From assembly GCF_022539505.1 (NCBI RefSeq), contig NC_061510.1, forward strand, positions 281,664,715 to 281,728,714: a DNA stretch of 64,000 nt. Reading direction: 5' to 3'. The stretch comes from Lolium rigidum. Taxonomy: Eukaryota > Streptophyta > Magnoliopsida > Poales > Poaceae. Below, piece by piece: positions 54,303-64,000 of the stretch (positions within the stretch are counted from its first letter, which is position 1; each line of letters starts with the position of its first letter). The notes beneath the pieces were generated by a model that made no database searches, was not told the DNA's origin, and saw only the letters and a list, made by a program, of their open reading frames with translations. The position numbers were made by a program, and so were the translations under genes.

Positions 54303-55880
54303 TGTTGATACGTCCCAAACATATCTATAATTTCTGACGCTCCATGCTTGTTTTGTTACAATTCTTATATGTTTTATGCGCATTTTTCCATACTTTTTAG
54401 CATTTTCTGGGACTAACCTATTAACGCAGTGTCGCAGTACCAGTTCCTGTTTTCTGCTGTTTTTGTGTTTCAGAAAAGTTGTACATAAAAGTTTCTCGGA
54501 ATTGGACCAAAAAAATCCTAGAGTCTTATTTTTTCGGGACGAAGACGGAGCCAGAAGGACACGCGCAGGAGAGCTGCCACGTGGCAGTACATAGGGCAGG
54601 CGCGGCCCCACCCTTGGCTGCGCCTGGCCCATGTACTGGCGCCTCGTCGCCTCGTTTGCTCCGCCCTTCCGCCTATTTATTCCTCGTATCGGGAAAACCC
54701 CAGGGACCTGAGACTCCATCCACGAAAAGTTCCGACACCGCCGTCAACCGAAACCCTAGTTCGGGTGGGTTCTGCAGTCCATCCCGACTCCCTGCCGGAG
54801 AGGGAAATCACCGCCGGAGGCCTCTACATCGCCATGTCTTCATCTGAGGTGATGCATGAGTAGTCCTCCACGGGACCATGGGTCCATAGCAGTAGCTAGA
54901 TGGATGTCCTCTTCTCTTGTGCTTCATGTATAGATTTTGTGAGCTGCCTAACATGATCAAGATCATCTATTTGCAATTGATACATGTTGGTTTCATGTGG
55001 ATCCAATTTATAGAGAGATTTCTTTGGTTGAGATTATGTATTATGTTATTATGATCTTGCATGCTCTCCGTTTCTAGTAGATGATCTGGCCAAGTAGATG
55101 CTAGCAACTCCAAGAGGAAGTATTTATGCTCGATAGTGGGTTCATGCCTCTATTTAACCATGGAAAGTGACCTTGTTCTCTATGGTTGTAGATGTGTTGT
55201 TGCTACTAGGGAGAAAACATCGGTGTTTTATTCAAGGGTAGTTTCATCGTTTACTTTACACACATTGCTTAAAGCGATAGTCCGTTGCTTGCAACTTAAT
55301 ACTGGAGGGTGTCGCGGATGCAATCCTGAAGGTGGATTATTAGTCATAGATGCAGCTGGATTACGGTCTATGTATATCGTTGTAATGCCCGCATACTTTC
55401 ATAGCATGTATTCTGCATCAACCATTAGCGTAGAATCTCTGTTTGTCAATTGCCCATCTGTAATTTTTTTACCCAGCATATTTATTTTATTAAGGAGGCA
55501 CCTATAGTGAACTGTGGATCCCGGTCTTTCTTCTTTTAATTGCAATCTTCTACAGCATTTCTTTGTTCTGTTCTATGCAAACAATTCTTTTTTCCACACG
55601 GTTCATTTAATCCTTTGTTTTCAGCAAAACCAGTGAGCTTGACAGCCTCGCTGAAAGTTGGGGACAAAGTACTTGGTTGTTTGTGTGCAGGTCTCCACGT
55701 TGCTGCTAACGCCGGCAGTGCGCCCTGCCACGAGTGGGTTCGCAACACCTCGGGAGAGAACGTTTTTCTCCTACTAGTCGATAAACCTTGGTTTCTTACT
55801 GAGGGAAAACTTCATGATGTGCTCATCATACCATTCTCTTGGGGTTCCACTCAACGTTGCGCATAAATCCTCCTTCATCA
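54303..55880 (+). mobile_element. Degenerate LTR (TGTTGATACGTC type), likely solo
   Basis: The sequence starts TGTTGATACGTCCCAAACAT and runs through CATTTTCTGGGACTAACCT, CCTATTTATTCCTCG, GGGTCCATAGCAGTAGCTAG, GATCATCTATTTGCAATTG and CTTACTGAGGGAAAACTTC, an order I recognise from a common Triticeae gypsy LTR of about 1.5 kb. It ends at a TCATCA about 55880. No primer-binding site or internal domain follows, so it is either solo or cut off. The part from 55176 on is included in the tandem duplication. Confidence 0.65.
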
Positions 55881-56210
55881 ACTCTGCACCCAGAACTTGT
55901 GACGAGTGATGAATGTGTTCTAGATGTACTGTAGGAGAATTTGTAATGTGGCATAAGTAGAATTTGTAATGTACCCTAAGTACCACTCGTAATGTACTCA
56001 ATTTGAACTGCTACTTGTGTTGTTTCTTGATTTAACTATGCCAATGATTATAACTGGGGATCATAGTATGAGGAGATGGTTGATCATAACCTATGGCATG
56101 ACTTAACATGATCATGCCATTTTTTCTGGTCAAACATCTCCTCCATATGTCATCATTGTATGAGGCTTCTGATACCCTGCTTTGCATGTTTCTGCTTCTT
56201 CAGTTCTGCA

Positions 56211-56623
56211 TTGGCCAATGATTCAATTATGGCACAACGTAAGGAAGGGTGCTGCCCTCAAACTTAGTCATGTGTGCCATATTACTTGCACACTAGACTT
56301 AGTTTACGGACAGTCCCTTGCCTGCCGTGTGATCCTACATATGAGGCCTCGTTTTGGTTTGTCTAGTGCATTGGCCAATGATTCAACAAAGGCACAATGG
56401 AAAGCAAGATGTTTCCTTCAAACTTAGTTGTGTGTGCCATATCCGTTGCACACTAGACTTAGTTTGGGGACAGATCCTCCGCTCGCCATGCGACCAAATG
56501 TATGAGGCCTCATTTGCGTTGGCCAATGATTCAACAAATTAAGGAATAATGGAAGGCTAGGTGGTGGCCTCAAACTTAGTCATGTGTGCCATAGTCATTG
56601 CACACTACATTTAGTTTGTGGCC
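56211..56623. repeat. Three ~150-bp subrepeats (copy 1)
   Basis: Units start with TTGGCCAATGATTCAA at 56211, 56371 and 56519, followed by CAAACTTAGT.GTGTGTGCCAT and TTGCACACTA. They code for nothing convincing. Confidence 0.85.
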
Positions 56624-59600
56624 TGTAACATCCCAAATTTCAAATAAATGAAGACGAGGAGTTTCCATAATTCAAAATTTAGAACCAACAAAAACTTTTA
56701 TTTACATATGTGCCATGCATAGTGCTCATACCTATTTCTTTGTATGATTGCCATGATGAATTTTTGCAACTTTGTAACATGTGCTACAATCTCAAACCCT
56801 ATCCTGGATCCTTGGAAGATCACAAAGAATAAGAAAGAAGAAGAAAAGGAAGAAATTGGAAAATCACAAAAACCCTCACATATGGTTTTGGCCATTTTTG
56901 AAAATCTTTAACCTAGGCCAATTTGGCTTGTTCCATTAGTTGGAAAATGTTATTAAACACTTATAAACAATTTTGGAATCAAAGAAACACAAATCAAATC
57001 AAATTTGAAATCAAATTGTGCTCACATGCACTAATGGTCAAAACTGTAATTTTTAACCTGATGCCTACTTTGAGCCTCTGTATTAAGAGATTTTCAAACC
57101 AAACAATTCCAACTCTTTGCACCTCATCCAAGACCACATCAAGGTGAACAACTTTGGTAAAGCACACCTCTGCAAATTCTTGCTAGATTCAAAGTTATGC
57201 TGAAGCAAAGTTGGAACTTTTTAACAGATTCAAGATCATACCCATTTTGCAATTTCACAAACAAATTCATTTTTGCACACCACCACCACCACCATTGTGT
57301 GACTTTGATTATATGAATCAACTCCACCAAATTTCATTCAAAATTTTGAAAGTTTCTTTCATGCAGCCTTTGTGTCAAACAACTTGTGGGCAGAAATCAA
57401 ACCAAATCAATTTTACTATTTTGAATAGTGTTTGGCCCAAATTTGAACCCAACTTGCTTCTACCTTGTCCCCTGGTCCCCTCCAACCCAATGCTACTGCA
57501 TTGCACCCCTAGACATGGCCAGACATTGCAATGTCATGCCCATGCCGGCCATGCCATGCACTCACCATGCCATCCCTAGCCTCTCTCCATTCTAGCCGTG
57601 CCAACCATGTCCCTCTGCTCCCCCTTGCTCCCCTGAAACCGCTGGTACACGCCCTTGGTCGAGGAGAGCACGACACGGCCCAGACCAGACCGTGCCCATG
57701 CCGCCCAGTGTTGCCAAAGCGTGCATGACAACGTCGACGCATGCACGGCAGAGCGCGCCAGGACGCCGCACCACGCCACTGCCCTATCCCTCGCCTTGAA
57801 CCCCGCATCTGCCCTGAGCATCGCCACCGCACCACGGACACGCCAGGTAACCCCTTGTCCCTGATCGTGGCCCTCCGTCACCGGAGAAGGAAAACGAAAG
57901 CCGCCACTGCCGCGCAGAACACCGCGTGCGCCCGGCCGTGTTAGGCACCGCCTAGCGTCGCCATGATCACCTGGAGAACCGCCAGGACACGCTGAACAGC
58001 GCCACGCCCTAGCCTAGCTCGCTAGCACGCTCTAACCACGTCGCCGCGGTCGACTTCGCCACATCACACGGCCTCGCTCCGCCGCTATAAAAAGGGGACT
58101 CCCCTCGCTCAACTCACCACACCAGCACCTTCCCCTCTCCTCTCTGACCCTCCTCGTTCACTCGCCACTTGACATTGCCTGCCGTAGCCACCCAATTTGA
58201 TCGTCGGAGCCCGTGACCGCCGCAGAAGCTCGCCGGAGATAGGCGCCATCCCCGGAGATGCCGCCGGTACCAGACGACTCGCCATCGATGACAACGTACT
58301 TGCGCACCTCGCCGACCCTCGCCGGAGCACCGGTGAGCTCGCCAACCCCATGCCCGTGCCGCCAGCAACCCTCCTCTCGCCGTCGACGACGATGAACGTG
58401 ATCCGTTGGATCGAGTTCTAATCGTGCGGCTCGAAAAGAAACTTACCCTTTCTCGTGTTAATTGAGGCTGACAGGTGGAGCCCACCATGTCAGGCGTCCC
58501 ACGCGTGCGAGACGCGTGGTGGCGCTGGCTTTACCGTTTTTAAACCAATTCGGCCCATTTAGCTTTCCGGCGCGAGCCCAGAGTTTGAATTCGAATTTTA
58601 GATTTAAATAAAAAACCTTGCAGATGCTTTGTTCAAATTTGAATAAAATCAAATCGGCTAAACCAAATTTGATGAATTTCATATCGTTGGAAAGCTTATG
58701 TCCCTAACTAACTACACTGGCCTCAGTACTAGATTCGTTGTAGAATTAATGTGACAAAAATAACAAGGAAGGGCCTTTTCGAACTTCAAACTTTATTTAA
58801 AAATCAACCAAAAATGCTTTTGAGTTGATTTTAACTCTCATAAATCACATTTCACATACTCTACATGTTTATGTAAAAATATCACATGGTTACTTTGTAT
58901 GATCATGGGCTAGAATAAGTAATGGCTTTATGGCTATTTCTAGTCCATTTAAATTTTCCAAAACTATTTGTTAAATCATATGAGAGGTGTTCCCTCATTC
59001 AAATCTTGTCCCAAGTAACTCAACATGAGGTAGTGACCATGGTCTACATAATATCATATTGAATTATTATGTGATATTAAATTATAAGTATGGTAGTATT
59101 AAATTGCATGAGGTACTTTACCTCATTTAAATCATTTTCCCAAATGATGATTATGAATGGTTGACCTTGGTCAACATGGGTTCATACATTATTTATTTGA
59201 GGAACTTAAATCTTAAACAAGATTCAATGAGAGGAAATTATTTGTCCCGAACTAAAGAGAAGCCCTAATCAATATTTGTAGTGAGAGGAAATTATTTTTC
59301 TTAAGAAGAAAACAAAGTCAACCAACATGATAGCAATATGGTGATGATAGAGTAGCTTGTGTGAACCTTGTGTGTGATTAGTCTAGCTCTTCAGCTTTGA
59401 TTGGTGATTGTTATCTCGTATCCGTTTTTAGACGCTAGTACAGAGGAGTACCAGGAGGAGGATGTCTACTTCCAGGAAGAAGAAGACCACTTTGATCAGT
59501 ACACCAACCAAGGCAAGCTAATATTCTTGCAAGTGCAAAGCTCTACTAGAGCAAGGCACCATTACACTGTTACTTTATGTTCAATTATCCAATCCCAAGT

Positions 59601-60660
59601 TTTTACCTTGCAAGCTTTTACTTTGTTTATCAAAGCTTCCTTTTACAGTTAACTTTGGTCTAAGTATAGAGTTGAGCAAGAGTATCAAACTTAGGCTAGA
59701 GAGCTACAAGATAGTTAGCACCCCTCATGACTAGTTGCTAGTGCTAACAAATAAAATTGACTACTCTTGTAGGAACTTGTGAAGTGAAATGACTTTGAAA
59801 ACCTTGGAATGATGAGTCATTCTATTGAAAGATTTTGAAGGTGAATATGACTTGTGAATGACATGGTGAGCTTTACAAAAACTGATGGTTGGGTTTAGAT
59901 GCGATACCTTTCCAATTACATAGTACCCCCACAATACCTGATTATGGGTAGGGCTTAACTGGAAGTTTATGCATCTTAGTATGGGTTCCCTCAAAACAAG
60001 CATCATAGGAGTTATGCCGAGGCTGTCTCCGTTGAAAGTGAAATGATGTGAAATGAGGTGAATGTACGGCCCAAGCCCTGTGCAGTTCCCAGGCTGACGG
60101 TTTGTCTTCACTGGGAGGCCAAGCTCATGGGGAGAGGTACCTATACTAGGGTATATAAGTGAAAGGTTATGGTTGATGATCCGCGTACTGAGTTACGATG
60201 ATTCAGGGTTATCCCTGACAGATGTAATCAAATGTTGTGGCACAAGTGTGCAACCTCTGCGGAGTGTAAACCTATTCGAATAGCCGTGTCCACGGTTACG
60301 AACGATTGGAAATGTCATATTGTACTGTTGTCAGATGTTTTCTTAAAAAGGATTGATGAATTGAATGGTGACTTGACTTGGATCACAACTGAGTTGTGGG
60401 AATAACACTAATGTTCCCACTTGAGTTAGTTAGCAATTGAAGAGTCTTTTACTAAATGTTTATGAACTAAAATTAGCTTTATGCAAATAAACATAGAGCT
60501 TAGCACCCCATTACTAAAATTGATAGTACTTACACTAGTATTAATTTGCGAGTACTTTAAAGTACTCACGGCTGTGTCCCTGGCTATTCAAATGGCGAGA
60601 CTATGAAGAGGAGCAGCAGTACCAAGATGACGGCCAGCAGGACGTCTACGACAACTAGGA
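56624..60660 (+). mobile_element. LTR-type sequence starting TGTAACATCCC (copy 1)
   Basis: TGTAACATCCCAAATTTC is the start of a family of long Triticeae gypsy LTRs. A promoter with CTATAAAAAGGGGAC at 58083 and a CT-rich leader fits the LTR layout. Further along, GAGGAGTACCAGGAGGAGG (59445) and a terminal part with AGTACTTTAAAGTACTCACGG (60550) also fit. I could not find its final CA, and no gag-pol follows. Short frames along it are low complexity or shadowed, so I list none as genes. Confidence 0.55.
58083..58091 (+). promoter_or_regulatory. TATA box in LTR, copy 1
   Basis: CTATAAAAAGGGG is followed by CTCAACTCACCACACC and a CT-rich stretch, a classic TATA plus leader. The same sequence occurs in the second copy. 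Confidence 0.65.
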
Positions 60661-61702
60661 GTATCTTCTCTACGGTTGTAGATGTGTTGTTGCTACTAGG
60701 GAGAAAACATCGGTGTTTTATTCAAGGGTAGTTTCATCGTTTACTTTACACACATTGCTTAAAGCGATAGTCCGTTGCTTGCAACTTAATACTCGGAGGG
60801 TGTCGCGGATGCAATCCCGAAGGTGGATTATTAGTCATAGATGCAGCTGGATTACGGTCTATGTATATCGTTGTAATGCCCGCATACTTTCATAGCATGT
60901 ATTCTCGCATCAACCATTAGCGTAGAATCTCTGTTTGTCAATTGCCCATCTGTAATTTTTTTACCCAGCATATTTATTTTATTAAGGAGGCACCTATAGT
61001 GAACTGTGGACCCCAGTCTTTCTTCTTTTAATTGCAATCTTCTACAGCATTTCTTTGTTCTGTTCTCTGCAAACAATTCTTTTTTCCACACGGTTCGTTT
61101 AATCCTTTGTTTTCAGCAAAACCAGTGAGCTTGACAGCCTCGCTGAAAGTTGGGGACAAAGTACTTGGTTGTTTGTGTGCAGGTCTCCACGTTGTCGCTA
61201 ACGCCGGCAGTGCGCCCTGCCACGAGTGGGTTCGCAACACCTCGGGAGAGAACGTTTTTCTCCTACTAGTCGATAAACCTTGGTTTCTTACTGAGGGAAA
61301 ACTTCATGATGTGCTCATCATACCTTTCTCTTGGGGTTCCACTCAACGTTGCGCATAAATCCTCCTTCATCAACTCTGCACCCAGCACTTGTGACGAGTG
61401 ATGAATGTGTTCTAGATGTACTGTAGGAGAATTTGTAATGTGGCATAAGTAGAATTTGTAATGTACCCTAAGTACCACTCGTAATGTACTCAATTTGAAC
61501 TTCTACTTGTGTTGTTTCTTGATTTAACTATGCCAATGATTATAACTGGGGATCATAGTATGAGGAGATGGTTGATCATAACCTATGGCATGACTTAACA
61601 TGATCATGCCATTTTTTCTCGGTCAAACATCTCCTCCATATGTCATCATTGTATGAGGCTTCGATACCCTCGCTTTGCATGTTTCTGCTTCTTCGCTCTG
61701 CA

Positions 61703-62115
61703 TTGGCCAATGATTCAATTATGGCACAACGTAAGGAAGGGTGCTGCCCTCAAACTTAGTCATGTGTGCCATATTACTTGCACACTAGACTTAGTTTACG
61801 GACAGTCCCTTGCCTGCCGTGTGATCCTACATATGAGGCCTCGTTTTGGTTTGTCTAGTGCATTGGCCAATGATTCAACAAAGGCACAATGGAAAGCAAG
61901 ATGTTTCCTTCAAACTTAGTTGTGTGTGCCATATCCGTTGCACACTAGACTTAGTTTGGGGACAGTCCCTCTGCCTGCCATGCGACCAAATGTATGATGC
62001 CTCATTTGCGTTGGCCAATGATTCAACAAATTAAGGAATAATGGAAGGCTAGGTGGTGGCCTCAAACTTAGTCATGTGTGCCATAGTCATTGCACACTAC
62101 ATTTAGTTTGTGGCC
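61703..62115. repeat. Three ~150-bp subrepeats (copy 2)
   Basis: Same three units as at 56211-56623, starting TTGGCCAATGATTCAA at 61703. Confidence 0.85.
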
Positions 62116-64000
62116 TGTAACATCCCAAATTTCAAATAAATGAAGACAAGGAGTTTCCATAATTCAAAATTTAGAACCAACAAAAACTTTTATTTACATA
62201 TGTGCCATGCATAGTGCTCATACCTATTTCTTTGTATGATTGCCATGATTAATTTTTGCAACCTTGTAACATGTGCTACAATCTCAAACCCTATCTTGGA
62301 TCCTTGGAAGATCACAAAGAATAAGAAAGAAGAAGAAAAGGAAGAAATTGGAAAATCACAAAAACCCTCACATATGGTTTTGGCCATTTTTGAAAATCTT
62401 TAACCTAGGCCAATTTGGCTTGTTCCATTAGTTGGAAAATGTTATTAAACACTTATAAACACTTTTGGAATCAAAGAAACGCAAATCAAATCAAATTTGA
62501 AATCAAATTGTGCTCACATGCACTAATGGTCAAAACTGTAATTTTTAACCTGATGCCTACTTTGAGCCTCTGTATTAAGAGATTTTCAAACCAAGCAATT
62601 CCAACTCTTTGCACCTCATCCAAGACCACATCAAGGTGAACAACTTTGGTAAAGCACACCTCTGCAAATTCTTGCTAGATTCAAAGTTATGCTGAAGCAA
62701 AGTTGGAACTTTTTAACAGATTCAAGATCATACCCATTTTGCAATTTCACAAACAAATTCATTTTTGCACACCACCACCACCACCATTGTGTGCCTTTGA
62801 TTATATGAATCAACTCCACCAAATTTCATTCAAAATTTTGAAAGTTTCTTTCATGCGGCCTTTGTGTCAAACAACTTGTGGGCAGAAATCAAACCAAATC
62901 AATTTTACTATTTTGAATAGTGTTTGGCCCAAATTTGAACCCAACTTGCTTCTACCTTGTCCCCTGGTCCCCTCCAACCCAATGCTACTGCATTGCACCC
63001 CTAGACATGGCCAGACATGGCAATGTCATGCCCATGCCGGCCATGCCATGCACTCACCATGCCATCCCTAGCCTCTCTCCATTCTAGCCGTGCCAACCAT
63101 GTCCCTCTGCTCCCCTTTGCTCCCCTGAAACCGCTGGTACACGCCCTTGGTCAAGGAGAGCACGACACGGCCCAGACCAGACCGTGCCCATGCCGCCCAG
63201 TGTTGCCAAAGCGTGCATGGCCACGTCGACGCGTGCACGGCAGAGCGCGTTAGGACGCCGCACCGCGCCACTGCCCTATCCCTCGCCTTGAACCCCGCGT
63301 CAGCCCTGAGCATCGCCACCGCACCACGGACACACCAGGCAACCCCTTGTCCCTGACCGTGGCCCGCCGTCACCGGAGAAGGAAAACGAAAGCCGCCACT
63401 GCCGCACAGAACACCGCGTGCGCCCGGCCGTGTTAGGCACCGCCTAGCGTCGCCATGATCACCTGGAGAACCGCCAGGACACGCTGAACAGCGCCACACC
63501 CTAGCCTAGCTCGCTAGCACGCTCTAACCACGTCGCCGCGGTCGACTTCGCCGCATCACACGGCCTCGCTCCGCCGCTATAAAAAGGGGACTCCCCTCGC
63601 TCAACTCACCACACCAGCACCTTCCCCTCTCCTCTCTGACCCTCCTCGTTCACTCGCCACTTGACATTGCCTGCCGTAGCCACCCAATTTGATCGTCGGA
63701 GCCCGTGACCGCCGCAGAAGCTCGCCGAAGATAGGCGCCATCCCCGGAGATGCGGCCGGTACCAGACGACTCGCCATCGATGACAACGTACCTGCGCACC
63801 TCGCCGACCCTCGCCGGAGCACCGGTGAGCTCGCCAACCCCATGCCCGTGCCGCCAGCAACCCTCCTCTCGCCGTCGACGACGATGAACGTGATCCGTTG
63901 GATCGAGTTCTAATCGTGCGGCTCGAAAAGAAACTTACCCTTTCGCGTGTTAATTGAGGCTGACAGGTGGAGCCCACCATGTCAGGCGTCCCACGCGTGC
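62116..64000 (+). mobile_element. LTR-type sequence starting TGTAACATCCC (copy 2, partial)
   Basis: Copy of 56624-58508, running off the window. Its TATA box lies at 63577-63585. Confidence 0.55.
63577..63585 (+). promoter_or_regulatory. TATA box in LTR, copy 2
   Basis: CTATAAAAAGGGG, identical in setting to the box at 58083. Confidence 0.65.

Larger units (their letters stand above)
55176..60665. repeat. Tandem duplication, first copy (5490 bp)
   Basis: From 'ttctcta' at 55176 the sequence recurs at 60666 and stays alignable to the window end with an offset of 5490-5492. The unit contains the 3' part of the TGTTGATACGTC LTR, three ~150-bp subrepeats, and a TGTAACATCCC LTR-like sequence. 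Differences between copies are few, probably 2-3 per cent by eye. Confidence 0.9.
60666..64000. repeat. Tandem duplication, second copy (partial)
   Basis: This copy matches 55176-58508. It begins abruptly after 'gacaactaggagtatc', where the first copy has 'ccttg', and shares only 'ttctcta' at the breakpoint. It continues past the window end. Confidence 0.9.

Noticed and set aside
56211..56623. CRISPR-like array
   Set aside because: Only three diverged ~150-base units with no short repeat/spacer alternation, in clearly plant repetitive DNA.
57211..58421. Short frames in the TGTAACATCCC LTR (up to 124 codons), conserved in both copies
   Set aside because: Conservation follows from the recent duplication. 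Composition is low complexity and both strands are open.
59401..59652. 83-codon frame with Glu/Gln-rich start
   Set aside because: Lies within the LTR-like sequence, lacks a domain and the acidic GAGGAG run is a known-looking LTR feature more than a gene.
56624..64000. A single LTR retrotransposon with LTRs at 56624 and 62116
   Set aside because: The supposed internal region (60666-62115) copies the DNA to the left of the first LTR (55176-56623), which a simple LTR-internal-LTR element would not do. A tandem duplication fits better.

Overview
The window looks like intergenic DNA of a large Triticeae-type grass genome (wheat, barley, rye or Aegilops). I recognise grass CACTA, Ty3/gypsy Tat-lineage, LINE, Helitron, Stowaway and PIF/Harbinger sequences, nested inside each other. 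I see no convincing intact host gene. Nearly every recognisable coding region belongs to a mobile element and carries frameshifts or stop codons. No tool was run: element borders come from reading termini and target-site duplications (TSDs) directly, and family names rest on recalled knowledge.

Layout. 1-5847 is decayed non-coding DNA with small transposon scraps. 5848-6140 is a MITE. 6255-11050 is a minus-strand Helitron (CTAG end, hairpin, TCTCTACTAT start, A/T insertion site) that contains a PIF/Harbinger-like element (6601-7666, TSD TTA) and possible gene fragments. 11549-12473 is a solo LTR with TSD TGATG. 13930-14215 is a LINE scrap, and 14607-16285 holds two tandem units of about 850 bp. 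16322-40412 is a 24.1-kb CACTA transposon (TSD CCC) with a dead Tnp2-type transposase, a small opposite-strand gene, and an accessory gene ending in a Ulp1-like cysteine peptidase domain. A 12.9-kb Tat-lineage gypsy retrotransposon (21911-34858, TSD CCTCC) is inserted in it.

40928-47648 is an almost complete minus-strand LINE with a 14-bp TSD, two ORFs, several stop codons and an altered reverse-transcriptase motif. 47756-49192 is a Stowaway MITE interrupted by a second small Helitron. 50078-51920 is the 3' part of another LINE, itself hit by a truncated LINE with a 14-bp TSD. 51880-53190 is paralogous to pieces of 1-12700 and provides an 'empty site' for the solo LTR. 54303-55880 is a degenerate LTR. 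From 55176 a 5490-bp unit is tandemly duplicated, and its second copy runs off the window end at 64000.

The genes do not form a host pathway. They are element life-cycle functions: DNA transposition for CACTA, gag-pol for the gypsy element, and endonuclease plus reverse transcriptase for the LINEs. The points most worth following are the accessory genes of the CACTA element (peptidase domain, E2F-like promoter array), the two Helitrons, the segmental duplication with its empty site, and the odd CTG-linked differences between the tandem copies.
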